From positions 40,973,452-41,037,451 of the forward strand of contig JAPTYO010000002.1 in the NCBI GenBank assembly GCA_036873135.1: a stretch of 64,000 nt of DNA. Reading direction: 5' to 3'. The number at the start of each line of letters is the position of its first letter. Positions within the stretch are counted from its first letter, which is position 1. Below are positions 33,924-45,670 of the stretch, one piece after another. Origin of the DNA: Clarkia xantiana subsp. parviflora (taxonomy: Eukaryota > Streptophyta > Magnoliopsida > Myrtales > Onagraceae). Position numbers and translations under genes: made by a program. The notes under the pieces are model-generated. The model did not search any database and was not told the origin of the DNA. It saw nothing but the letters and a program-made list of their open reading frames with translations.

Positions 33924-34079
33924 TGTTAAGGGTTTTGCTTTATATACATGATGTCGTGCATGGTGTTTCCCTCGTGACATCGTGGTCCCTTTCCCTCCCC
34001 GACCATATGTTCTACATGTGCTTTTATTGGTCCAAGAATCATTTCCATCTCTACCTACCTAAGTTATTCCTCTTCATCT
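33516..34079. other. FPF1-like upstream region
   Basis: AT-rich non-coding DNA. A (TA)n microsatellite lies at about 33894-33915. Nothing else is recognised. Confidence 0.5.
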
Positions 34080-34306
34080 ACTCAGTATATATATAATTCA
34101 CCATATCCATATTACAAGATTATATATAGAACCACAAACGTACAATCTTCTAATGTGAAATCGTATTTGATTAGAGAATCCATATTAGCTCTCTCATAGT
34201 CATATGCATCTATCTATATATATGTCTCCATCCAATATTTTTGGACACATATTCCCATCCATGCTCCCCGTGGCTTCGCGGAACATCGATTTTTCTTAAT
34301 CCAGTT
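34080..34306. repeat. Direct repeat R1, left copy
   Basis: About 225 bp, highly similar to 35165-35395 (shared: catattacaagattatatat, accacaaac, caatcttctaatg, gcttcgc, gaacatcga). The two copies bracket 34307-35164. Confidence 0.85.
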
Positions 34307-34972
34307 AGCTGGTGTAATAGCGAGTCAGCACAGTTAGATAGTGCGTTAGAACCCATTCAGTTCTTTTTCTTGTAGGGAAATTATACCAAATTATGGTTTA
34401 CTATTCCAAACCAAGAATCACCCAAATAACTTCAAAGCTTCACGTGCATCACTAATCTACAGAGAAGAGTTCCACCCAACGCATTGTCTCTTGACTCTTC
34501 TTAACAATCTAATCTTAACAAGTAGTAATCACGTAAAATGAACGTAAACATCTTACTATTTATAGAGTTTGTAAAACGACTTTATAGTGACGTTACCTTC
34601 CTATGAGGGTTTTCCTTTGTGGCGGTTCTGAGCAGATGACAAGCAGATCGCAACCTCAATTTTACTTAGGAGGTTGGGTTTCGTTCTGACGGTGTCAAGC
34701 AGGTTGCCACCTCAACTTCACTTAGGAGTGCAGGTTTCCTTGTTATTGGTTTCTTAGAGGTGGTAGCCGCCTTTTCCTGATCGATAGAAATAAAAAATAA
34801 TGAGTCAGCTGGTGACAAGCAGGTCGCCACCTAACCTTCCTTAGAAGGAAGAGTTTCCTCCAGAATGATAACAAGCAGGTCAACAACTTACATTCCCTAA
34901 AGGAAAGGTTATCTTTGGCGCCGCCGTTTACACCCTCTCCTCTTGCTTCTATTTGCATATTCTGAGGTTCCC
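34307..34972. repeat. LTR-like repeat L, left copy
   Basis: About 660 bp, similar over its full length to 49580-50240. It contains 'gacaagcaggtcgccacct' motifs like those in the LTR of element E, so it is probably an old LTR or part of one. Boundaries are approximate. 34973-35164 is unassigned and includes a ttcttcttaatatc microrepeat. Confidence 0.7.
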
Positions 34973-35164
34973 CGAAAAGCTCTTACACTGATATGTTCGT
35001 GACTCGATCTAGGCTAGGGATCTGGGTTCCTATCTTGGGTCGCTTTGGTGAGGCGTTATTGACCTAGTTGAGCTAATAGTCCGAGTAAAATAACAGAGAA
35101 AGAGGTAGCATTGTACTTTGGTTCTTAATTTCTTCTTCTTAATATCTTCTTCTTCTTCTTAATA

Positions 35165-35395
35165 TCTTAATACATATATACTTCATCATATCCATATTAC
35201 AAGATTATATATAGGACCACAAACCTACAATCTTCTAATGGGAAATAGTATTTGATTTAAGAATCCATATTAGTTCTCTCATAGTAATATGCATCTATCT
35301 ATATATCTCTCTCCATCCAATCTTTTTTGACACATATTCCCAGCCTTGCTCCCCGTCGCTTCGCAGAACATCGATTCTTCTTAATCTAATTACTT
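35165..35395. repeat. Direct repeat R1, right copy
   Basis: Second copy of the repeat at 34080-34306. The next 400 bp to 35794 hold nothing recognised. Confidence 0.85.
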
Positions 35396-35794
35396 GCCTC
35401 TTTTCTATTTGTTGAGTTGTTTGCATAACATTGAAAGAGTACTTCTTTTCCAAAAAAAAAAATTGAAATGATATATGCTTTATTTAAGCATGTGCATTTA
35501 TATTTTAATAAATTACTTTTATCTTCTAAATATTTTATTTTTCAAGTTCTATCAGTGCCTCAATTATAATGCATGTGTATTTTTTAGTACTTTAAAAACT
35601 TTTAGTTAATGTTTTGGCGTACAATAAAATCAGACCTGTGGCGATATTTTGGAAAAACATGACTTTTTAGGGATGTCACTACTTAATTAGACGATAACTA
35701 GAAACCTTAGTTGCCTAGGGGAATCACAAATTAAATATAAATTTTTGAGACCCTAACCCTAATTGTTAAAGATGAAGAGATAGGAGCAGCGAAG

Positions 35795-36062
35795 TGTCGG
35801 ATTTGGGCGTGTGAATACATGTATCATGTAGAAGCTGCGATCTGAGCCAGACCCATAGTTAACTATGGTACTTGACATTATTAGCTGAATTTTACAGCAG
35901 TTGAAATAATAATGAAAAAAAACTTAGGTTTTCCTCAACCATGTGTCAATTCTTCGTTATTCTTCCGAATCAACGAATTCTTGCGCCTCTATCCAACAAA
36001 TTCTCGGCATTCCCCTTGAATCAACGAGTTTTTGTCCCATCTGTCCCCATCACGCTGCATCA
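35795..36062 (+). repeat. Element C 5' LTR
   Basis: 268 bp; compared with 48754-49160 it has an internal deletion of about 140 bp. Confidence 0.65.
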
Positions 36063-36092
36063 GATTAGTATCATAGCCGAAGATTCTACGTA

Positions 36093-36185
36093 ATGTCGTT
36101 CCTTGATTGGCTGGCACCCGATCGTACCAGACTTGCTACTGTTCTTGATAATCCAATTTATTATGAGTACGTTGAAGATGAAGAC
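36093..36185 (+). pseudogene. Element C short ORF, first part
   Basis: The ATG at 36093 (MSFLDWLAPDRTRL) opens a frame of 31 codons up to the AAGAC duplication. It resumes in frame at 45500 and stops at 45557-45559, about 53 codons in all. I do not recognise the protein. Element B interrupts it. Confidence 0.4.
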
Positions 36186-36944
36186 TGTTGGATCATGGGC
36201 GAAGCTCCGTTACGTCCTTGACGGAAAGCTTTGGACTCCTGGGCTCCGCGTAATCCTGCAAAAGGGGATGACCTGGGTGGTGACCCAGAATCCCTCTCTG
36301 ATGCTTAAATGAGTATACGATCAATGGGGTGGCAGCAGTAATCTAAGTGCGTATTAGATAATGTGTTTTCTGAGGTAACTTCCTCCTTTATATAGGAGGG
36401 GAAGTTACTCAGTTACCTGTGACCGTGATTGGCCGTTTGCCCATGATTCCGTGTATCTCGCCACGATTCCGCATATCTCGGTCGGGATTCCGTATATCTC
36501 GCCCCACGCTCCGCGTATCTTACCCATACTTCCGCGTATCTCGGGCACGCCCTGCGTATCTCGGGGGACTTATCTATATCTTTAACCGTCTCCCACTATT
36601 CTATCTAGTAGGCGGGTTTCTCGGTCTTTATCCTCTGATCACAAGTCTCGACTCCTGTCGGGGACTCCAGAGTTATCTCATTCTAGATCACCACCCAGGA
36701 CCCTTTGTCTCACGAGACGGGTCCAGCCTCTGCGGGGCTTTTATTATTGGGGCCTTTACTAAGGCATATCGGGGCCTACTCAGAGGCTTCTTGTCGGGAG
36801 CATTCAGCTCATATATCGGGAACGCTAAGGTCGGGACCTTTCGTACTGGGCCTCTGGGCCTTCCAGGCTTTTCACGAGGCCCACTGGACCTACTCGCCGT
36901 CCATTGGCTGTTAACGGGGCTAACGATTACATCGGAACCCATCA
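36186..36944 (-). repeat. Element B 3' LTR
   Basis: 759 bp, ends TGTTGGATCATG and GGAACCCATCA. It is related to the LTRs of A and D. The polypurine tract (minus TTGGGGGCAAA) follows at 36945. Confidence 0.95.
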
Positions 36945-37345
36945 TTTGCCCCCAAGACATGGGGGACTTTTAGTTCGTCGTGTCTTACAGTTCCAGATCT
37001 TCTGACCTCGCTGTCGGAGGCTTTTATGTCCATACCTCCCGATGTTGTCATCGGAGGCTTTTGTCTCGAGGCCTTCTGATATCTCCATCGGAGGCTTTTG
37101 CCTTGCACGCAATTATTATGTGACGAGGCTTCTTACTCATGATTATCTTGGGCCCACTGGACTCTGTGGACAGTTGCCAAATCGCAGAACCCAAGGAGAC
37201 TCCTTGGCTACTGCAGCATTAAATGCTTGGGGATAAGGAAACGACGCTCACACCAGCGTGACTGCTACTTTCTGAAAAAGCACTCATTACGTCACCAACG
37301 TCTCTTCCATTACGTCACCATAATCTCGATGATCAAGATTAAATC

Positions 37346-37403
37346 GTTTCGTCTTCAACGGTCTAGATTAAGTCCGTTCGGTTTGTCCTGTTGCTTATAA
37401 AAG
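37346..37403 (+). promoter_or_regulatory. Putative promoter of the element B antisense gene
   Basis: TATAAAAG at 37396-37403 with the block cgtttcgtcttcaacggtct just upstream, the same arrangement as in A and D. The promoter is kept although the gene body is deleted. Confidence 0.55.
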
Positions 37404-37521
37404 CTAAAGCCCTGGCACCATTCTCCTTCACCGTCTCAATTTCTGGAGGTTCAGCCATTTTCGAGCTCAAAGCTTCTTCTCCCTGTTTCTTTTGCTCTTC
37501 AAATGATCCAAGACTTTTACA

Positions 37522-37929
37522 ATGTCTGGTAAGGTTTTCTTCTCTATTGTTCGCCTTCATCTTTATTTAGTTTGATTGTAATTTTCCGAAAAAACCTAAG
37601 ATCCCTTTCAATGGCTGATTTCAGACAGTGGATTTGGTTTCGAGGGAAGGAAGCCTTTCAACTTCGACTATGTTCTGAACGAAATTTTCAGCACTGCTTA
37701 TGATGCAGCTCTCCGGGAAGGATGTATCATTTCCATCAGAGAAGCCGATGCTCAAGGCCGGAAATGCATACCATAAGTTCAGAGTGAAGAGGAGCTGCTT
37801 CTTCATCGGAAACTCCTCGATCCCACAACCCTGATAGCCAATCCTCCACCGACTGATCCTGTGGAGCCTTCTGCCACCAACTTCGTGGACCCAGCTCTCG
37901 TTGATGCCGCCAATAAGGACCAAGCTTAA
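37522..37929 (+). pseudogene. Element B antisense gene, internally deleted
   Basis: Exon 1 (37522-37528) and the start of exon 2 at 37625, after a CAG acceptor, are as in A and D ([21 protein letters not shown]). After about 100 bp the sequence jumps to the C-terminal tail, ending with VDAANKDQA at 37929 in another frame, like element D. About 2.3 kb including the PF04195-like core and the coiled coil is missing. The first part stops near 37775. Confidence 0.8.
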
Positions 37930-38129
37930 TGCTATATCTTTTTAGTCCTTGTAGTTTTTCTTCTTTATCTTTTATATCGGAACTCCTAGGCCTTTGAGCC
38001 TTCATATAAGCGGTTTCTTTTTATCTGTTTTGGTCCCGATAATCGTTTGCACTTATTTAAAGCGACTTTAGACTCGTTACTCAGAACGTTCCGATGCACC
38101 ATTTAAGATGACTTCATACGTCCTTCCGA

Positions 38130-38400
38130 CGCTTTACTCGGGACTTTACCACTTAAGGTTTCTCGTTTTATCGGGATTTCACCACTTAAGGTTTCTCATC
38201 CAATCGGGACTTCACCACTTAAGGTTTCTTATCCAATCGAGACTTCACCACTTAAGGTTTCTCATCCAATCGGAACTTCACCACTTAAGGTTTCTTATCC
38301 AATCGGGACTTCACCACTTAAGGTTTCTCGTTCAATCGGGACTTCACCACTTAAGGCTTCTCGTCCAATCGGGACTTCACCACTTAAGGTTTACTTATCC
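38130..38400. repeat. Element B tandem array 1, about 30-bp unit
   Basis: Eight or nine copies of cgggacttcaccacttaagg plus tttctcatccaat-type sequence. It shares 'caccacttaagg' with the array in element A. Confidence 0.9.
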
Positions 38401-38454
38401 CTGCCTTTCCAGGCCATTTTTCACACATCATTTAAGATGATTTTTCACACCCCC

Positions 38455-38890
38455 TAGGGCTTTTTCGTACCTGTTAAGGCTTTTGGCCGCATCATATAGA
38501 CGACTTACGAGGACCCGCTAGGGCTTTTTCGTACCTGTTAAGGCTTTTGGCCGCATCATATAGACGACTTACGCGGACCCGTTAGGGCTTTTTCGTACCT
38601 GTTAAGGCTTTTGGCCGCATCATATAGACGACTTACGCGGACCCGTTAGGGCTTTTTCGTACCTGTTAAGGCTTTTGGCCGCATCATATAGACGACTTAC
38701 GCGGACCCGTTAGGGCTTTTTCGTACCTAGGCTTTTGGTTGCATCATAAAGACGACTTACTTGTACCCCGTAGGGCTTTTGTCCGTACCTCGGAAGGCTT
38801 TTTGTTGCGCCATAAAGGCGACTTACTCGTACCTCGTAAGGCTTTTATTGTACCTCGAAAGGCTTTTGGTCGCGTCCTTCAGGACGGCTT
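38455..38890. repeat. Element B tandem array 2, 64-bp unit
   Basis: The motif gggctttttcgtacctgtta begins at 38457, 38521, 38585 and 38649, with a shortened copy at 38713, giving a 64-bp period. More diverged copies follow to about 38890. Confidence 0.92.
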
Positions 38891-39018
38891 TCTAACAGTT
38901 AGAATAAATCTAAAAGCAATTTGATCGGAAGCAACTTCTTTTATTCACTAATAACTCAAAGTAGGCTTACATCGGATCTTATTGATAGACAATTTGCGCC
39001 ATTCGCGGCGGCTTAATA

Positions 39019-42000
39019 TCAAACATGATACTTCTTCAAGTGTGCGCCACTGAAGGAATGCCTCAACGTCTTGCCATCGAGGTCTTCTAGCTTGTACGCA
39101 TTCGGAGCTGGCATCCCTACGATCTTGTAAGGTCCCTCCCATTTCGGTGATAGCTTGTTGATCCGATCTTGATGAACGAACTCGTTCCTCCGCCAAACAA
39201 GTTCTCCTACGAAGAATTGTCGGGACTTGACACGCCGATTATAATATCGGGCTGTTGCCAGATGCATCCGAGCCTGGACTTCATCGGCCTTCCACCTCTT
39301 CTCCTCGAGCAAGTCTAAGTCTAGACGTCTCATTTCCTCGTTCGTCAGAGGCTCATAATATTTCGCGCGATGGGACGCCACCGCTATCTCCACGGGAGCG
39401 ACCGCCTCCGTGCTATAGACCAGGCCAAACGGAGTTTCCCCCGTCGATTGCTTGGGTGTTGTTCTAACAGCCCACATCACGTTTTCGAGCTCATCCAGCC
39501 AATGGCCCTGCAAGGCGTAAACTCTCTTCTTCAAGCCATCCATCACGATCTTGTTGGCCGATTCTACTTGGCCGTTGGTCTGAGCATGTCGGACTGAAGC
39601 GGTCCGATGCTCGATGTTCAATTCCTCCAGGTACTCCTTCAACTGAGCCCCATTGAATGGAGGGCCATTGTCGCTGATCAGCACTCGAGGAACTCCATAC
39701 CGGGATATGATCTGAGTTTGAAGGAACTTGAGGATCTGCTGCCCCGTCGTTTTGGCCAGTGCCTTAGCCTCTATCCACTTTGAGAAGTAATCGATAGCCA
39801 CGAGTAAATACTTGCACTGACCTTTCGCTTGGGGAAGAGGTCCCACCAAGTCAATCCCCCATTGCGCGAAGGGCCAAGCACTCCTGATGGGCATCAAGTC
39901 CGTGGCAGGAGCCACGATATTCGGAGCGTACCTTTGGCATGCATCACAGGATCGGACCATTGCTGTCGCCTCCTTGTTCATCGAAGGCCAATAGTAGCCT
40001 AAGTTCAACGCCTTCCTCACGATAGATCGGGCCCCTTCATGACAGGCCGCGACTCCCTCGTGTAGCTCTCTCAGGATCCGATTCGTATCAGGCTCCGCCA
40101 CACACTTCAGAAAAGGCTTCACATGCCCCCTCTTGTATAACTGGTTGTCCACCATCACGTAGTTGTCCGCAATCCTGCGCAACCTGACAGCTGCCACTTT
40201 GTCATCGGGGAGTGCCCCCGTAGTCAGGTATGTGACCATCAGGGTCATCCAAGTGGGCTTCTCTTCTTCTCCCGATCCTGTTTCAATAGCGCAAACCTCC
40301 GCCGGATCGATGTTTGAGATGATCACCTTCTCCAGGAAATGCACCTTCCGATTCTCCTCGGGGGCCACTCCCAGAGCAAACTTGCTCAAAGCATCTGCCT
40401 CCGCGTTTTCTTCCCTTGGGATTTCCTCGATGTCGAAGCTTTTGAAGCTTCCCTTCAAAGTCTGCACCTCGTGCAAATACTTCCTCATTGTCGGGCTCCT
40501 GGCTTCATAGTTCCCCTGGACTTATTTACGATCAAGCTGGCATCGCACCTTACTTTTAGATGATCGACTCCCGTACCCTTGGCAATCTTGAGGCCCGTGA
40601 TGAGAGCCTCGTACTCCGCTTCATTGTTGGTGGCTTTAAACGTCAACGCCAAGGCATATCGTAGGGGCTCGCCTCCACCGGGCGGTATCAATACGAATCC
40701 TACCCCCGAGCCTTCTACACTCGATGAACCATCAGTGTACATCTCCCAGGCGTTATCCTCATTTGGCTGTTCTGATCGTTCTGCTATCGGGACCTCTGTC
40801 GGGACCTCCATGGTTGCCCCCTCTATAGGACCCGCTTCTTCCAGATCGGGTGCTGTAGACTCAGCTATAAAATCTGCCAATGCCTGGCCCTTAATAGCGG
40901 TTCTCGGAGCGAAATGAATACGGAACTCCGTAAGCTCGATGGCCCATTTCACCAGTCTCCCCGACGCCTCCGGTCGGTTCAAAAAGTGCTTCAGGGGCTG
41001 ATTAGTCAATACCGTGACTTCATGGGCATGGAAGTAAGGTCGTAGCTTTCGAGCGGCAACAATCAACGCAAAGAGATACTTCTCAATAGCGGGATAATTT
41101 ATTTCAGACTTGGCAAACGTGCTTACATAATAATAGACAGGCACTTGGTTGCCCTTGACAATCTTAATCAGTACAGAACTAACAGCAACATCAGAAACAG
41201 CCAAATAGAGATAAAGCGGCTCGCCTGGAATCGGTTTTGCCAACGGCGGAAGGGTACGGAGGTGCTGCTTGAGTGCTTGGAATGCCTCCTCGCACTTGTC
41301 GGACCATTCGAACTTCTTGTGGGCCCTCAGCACATCGAAAAATGGCATGGCTCGGTCAGTCGCCTTGGATAGGAAGCGATTCATCGCGGCCAACCGGCCA
41401 TTCAGCACTTGAACCTCCCGATGATTCTTCGGGGACTGCATCTCTTCGATTGCTCGCAACTTCTCGGGATTCACCTCGATTCCTCTCTGGCTCACCATGA
41501 ACCCTAGGAACTTCCCCGAGTTCACCCCGAAAGCACATTTTTCTGGGTTCAGCCGAACCTGATGAAACCTCATCCGCTCAAACGCCGCCGCCAAGTTTTG
41601 GACGTGGTCTCCTGCCTGTCGGGACTTCACCAGCATGTCATCCACATACGCCTCCATGGTCTTCCCCAACATGTCTCCAAACAGCTTGTTTACCATCCGC
41701 TGGTAAGTTGCTTCGGCATTGATCAATCCGAAGGGCATCACGTCGTAATGGTAGACGTCACTGTCGGCATAGAAAGCCGTATGGGGGGCATCTTCCTTCG
41801 CCATCTTGATCTGGTTGTATCCGGAGTAGGCATCCATGAAGCTCAGCAGCTCATGTCCCGATGTGGCATCTACCAACTGGTCAATCCTCGGAAGCGGGTA
41901 GCAGTCTTTTGGGCAAGCCTTGTTCAAGTCGCGGAAATCGACACACATCCGCCACTTCCCGTTACTCTTTCGCACCAGGACTGGGTTAGCAACCCAAGTC

Positions 42001-44681
42001 TGGAATCGGAGCTCCTTGATGAACCCAGCATCGAGCAGTCAGCCTACCTCTTGCTGGATCGCGACCCTCTTGTCCGCGCCCATCGGACGCCTTCTCTGCG
42101 CGATAGGCTTGATCGCGGGATCTATCTTTAGCCCGTGCACTATCACGTCGGGGCTGATTCCTGGCATATCACTCGGGGACCAGGCAAACAGCTCTTTAAA
42201 CTCCTTCAGGAGCTCGATCAACTCTCGGGCTCTTTCCTCCGACAAAGCAGACCCGATCTTCACCTTCCTCTGAGGTCCATCAATCTCAACCTCCTTCAGA
42301 TCTTCCATGGGGGCGGGACGCCCATACTCCTCTCGAGGATCGGCATCAGTCTGAAGGACAGTCATGGCTTCCCTCCTTCTCCTTCGAGTGGCATTAACAT
42401 AGCATTTTCGCGACGCCACTTGGTCACCTCTAACCTCTCCGACTCCGTTGTCAGTTGGGAACTTCATCTTCTGGTGGACCGTCGAGGCGACTGCCATAAG
42501 GGGGTTGATGGTGGTCCTCCCGATAATAGCGTTGTATGCCCCCGCAGACTCTACTACGACGAAATCCACGTTTCGCTTTTCCATCTTCCAGCCACTACCA
42601 AACTCCACCGGTAAGGTAATCATTCCCAATGGGTAGGAAGTGGAACCAGAGAATCCCACCATCGGGAAGTCCACCTGCGTCAGGTCCTTCTTCGTCTTTC
42701 CCATTGCTTCCAGGGCGTCCATAAAAAGAATATCGGAGGAACTCCCTCCGTCTATCAGGATCCGCTTCATTTCGAATCCGTCTACGTCCAGGGTCACGAC
42801 CAAGGCGTCATCGTGAGGGCTCTCTACGCCTACCAGATCTTCCGCCGAGAAAGAAATCACCATTTCCTCCTTCAGGGTCCACGACCGGGACCTTTTGCCT
42901 AGCACCACCGCCACAGAGATGCGGGAAGCATAATTCTCCCGAGAAGCGGAGGTGTCACCTCCCGCTGCCATTCCTCCGTGAATGACGTTAATGGTTCCCC
43001 GCCTCTCCTTACGGGCACCTGAACCGGAGGCTTCTTGCTCCACTTTCTTCTTCTTAGGAGATCGATCGCGAGACTTGGAACGGGACCGCGACCGAGTTTT
43101 GGAGCGGGATCGGCAGCGTCCCCTTCCGACGAACTCCTTCAGCTTCCCCTTCTGGATCAGCTTTTCTATTTCCTTCTTCAGCTCCCGACAGTTATCCGTG
43201 TCGTGACCATTGGCTCGATGGTACCGACAGTAACGATCCGAGCGGCCTCCCAAGAACTCTCCTTCCTTCCTCGGGGGGTATCGGGCGAGACCCTGCCGAT
43301 CCATCACAGCTAGTACAGAGGTCATCGAGCTGTTGATAGGAACACTGCGACCTTCACGGTTATCCTTCCTCGGGGGACGCTTGTCCTCTCTTCTCTTGGG
43401 GCGACCCCGATTCCTACTCCCTTCCGATTTCTCGCCCCCTTTGCGATCATCCGACAACTTGGACGATGGCTTTCCTCTTCCGGACTTTGGAGGATCAAGT
43501 TCTCCCGCAGCGATCTTCGACTCTTGCACGTCGATTTGCTGTTTGACCCTCGCCTATAGGGCCTCCATGCTCCACACAGCCTTCGCGGCTACGCTGTGCA
43601 TCAGGTCGGAACCATACGGAGCGCTCAGGTTCCGCAGGAAATTACGGATGGTCTCTCCCTCTGATATCTCTTCATCAATTTCCGCGGCGCTAGCTGTGAA
43701 CCGTTGGTAGTAGTATGCCAACGATTCGTCGGGTCTTTGTACCACCTGGGTCAACGACCTCACACTTTTCAGGAGACGCCTCCGTCCTTGATATTGCTTG
43801 ATGAAGCGGTCGTGCATGTCAGCCCAACACGTAATACACCCCGGCGGCAGGCTGAAGAACCATGTCATGGCTCTTTCTCCCAAGGTGATCGGGAACAGCG
43901 AGCATATGAGATCGTCGTTTGAAGTTCTACCCATACAGGCCTGGACGTGTCTCTGAACATGGCGAACTGGATCCCCTTCACCATCATACTCCTTGATGGT
44001 CGGAATACCTAGCCCGGGCGGGGTGACGGTATCTATCAGTCGCGGGACGAAAGGATGACTGGACCGATCCCTCAGCTCCGATGTCATCTGCTTCTGATCG
44101 CCCATGCAGATGCTGACGATCTTCACCACCTGATCGGGGGTGATGGGGCCATTCAGGGGAATGGTCCTGTTTTGCACTGGTCCTGGGCCGTCGACCACGA
44201 ACTTCTCTAAATGCGTGGGTTCCTTACCCCTGCTTCTGGGCGGAACCTCCTGTTCTTCTGGGACCACCCTCGGAGGGGGTGGAGGTAACTCTTCTCGCGG
44301 AGGCAATTCCTCTGTCCTCCTGGCAGCCTCTCTCTTGTCCAGCAAGGCCTCCATGGCAGCCAAGAACATGGGCATAGCATCTGCTACTACCTTGGCTAAC
44401 TCCGAGTTCGAAGACGACCCTTCTTCCCTTCGCGGGACTCCTTCTCCTCTACGCCCCACCGGGTTTGGGGGAGCCTCGTCCTCCTCCCTTCGCGGGATAT
44501 CTTGCCTGTTCCTCTCCGTGTCTCGGACTGAGACCTCATAACCATCATCATGCCCCCCTGTCTGAGAAAGAGCGGGGTTCTCACCTTGTTCAGCAACACG
44601 TTCCGGCAACGGGGAATTCACAGTTCCTGCGGGACGAGAACTGCCAGCCTGAACCTGCTTCTTCTTGCCACCACCGGCCAT
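39019..44681 (-). pseudogene. Element B gag-pol polyprotein, two stops and one frameshift
   Basis: About 1,890 codons from MAGGGKKKQV at 44681 to 39019. Domains follow the same order as element A: gag with Arg/Ser-rich stretch and CX2HX4HX4C zinc-knuckle-like motif, protease LIDGGSS, RT with YVDD, RNase H, second RNase H (MYTDGSSS), integrase with HHCC region and DDE core (SDNGPPFNG). Defects: TAG at 43554-43556 where A has Gln, TGA at 42039-42041 where A has Arg, and a one-base deletion near 40526 just after the second RNase H motif CDASLIVN. All else reads through, so it was probably active until recently. A one-codon insertion near 41130 is compensated and harmless to frame. Confidence 0.93.
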
Positions 44682-44715
44682 TGATCTGGTAGAAACTATC
44701 TTGACTTTTCGTAAG

Positions 44716-44734
44716 TTCCCACAGACGGCGCCAA
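44716..44734 (-). promoter_or_regulatory. Element B primer binding site
   Basis: Minus strand TTGGCGCCGTCTGTGGGAA, identical to the site of element A. Confidence 0.8.
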
Positions 44735-45494
44735 TGTTGGATCACGGGCGAAGCTCCGTTACGTCCTTGACGGAAAGCTTTGAGACTCCTGGGCTCCGCG
44801 TAATCCTGCAAAAGGGGATGACCTGGGTGGTGACCCAGAATCCCTCTCCGATGCTTAAATGAGTATACGATCAATGGGGTGGCAGCAGTAATCTAAGTGC
44901 GTATTAGATAATGTGTTTTCTGAGGTAACTTCCTCCTTTATATAGGAGGGGAAGTTACTCAGTTACCTGTGACCGTGATTGGCCGTTTGCCCATGATTCC
45001 GTGTATCTCGCCACGATTCCGCATATCTCGGTCGGGATTCCGTATATCTCGCCCCACGCTCCGCGTATCTTACCCATACTTCCGCGTATCTCGGGCACGC
45101 CCTGCGTATCTCGGGGGACTTATCTATATCTTTAACCGTCTCCCACTACTCTATCTAGTAGGCGGGTTTCTCGGTCTTTATCCTCTGATCACAAGTCTCG
45201 ACTCCTGTCGGGGACTCCAGAGTTATCTCATTCTAGATCACCACCCAGGACCCTTTGTCTCACGAGACGGGTCCAGCCTCTGCGGGGCTTTTATTGTTGG
45301 GGCCTTTACTAAGGCATATCGGGGCCTACTCAGAGGCTTCTTGTCGGGAGCATTCAGCTCATATATCGGGACCGCTAAGGTCGGGACCTTTCGTACTGGG
45401 CCTCTGGGCCTTCCAGACTTTTCACGAGGCCCACTGGACCTACTCGCCGTCCATTGGCTGTTAACGGGGCTAACGATTTCATCGGAACCCATCA
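44735..45494 (-). repeat. Element B 5' LTR
   Basis: 760 bp, followed by target duplication AAGAC. Confidence 0.95.
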
Positions 45495-45670
45495 AAGACG
45501 TCACAACGATGATAGACCATCACCCCGCCTTTGTGATCCTGGATTCATCATTTACCTGACCTCTAGAGTTTTTGACCAAATTAGGTTCTTAATAAGAACC
45601 AAATACAAATATAAGACAAATGAATAATTATTTACCAAAATAGGTCTAGCCGGGTTCTCTCAACCCGGCG

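Larger units (their letters stand above)
36186..45494 (-). mobile_element. Element B: Tat-lineage Ty3/gypsy retrotransposon with reduced antisense gene
   Basis: LTRs of 759 and 760 bp (36186-36944 and 44735-45494) differ by about seven substitutions and one indel. They are flanked by the perfect duplication AAGAC (36181-36185 and 45495-45499). Gag-pol is complete in content with two nonsense codons and one frameshift. The antisense gene is reduced to its first and last pieces, which explains why B (9.3 kb) is shorter than A (11.3 kb). Confidence 0.95.

Noticed and set aside
38108..38440. 110-codon frame of repeated HHLRFLIQSGL
   Set aside because: The repeat unit length is a multiple of three, so the tandem array stays open; no evidence of a gene.
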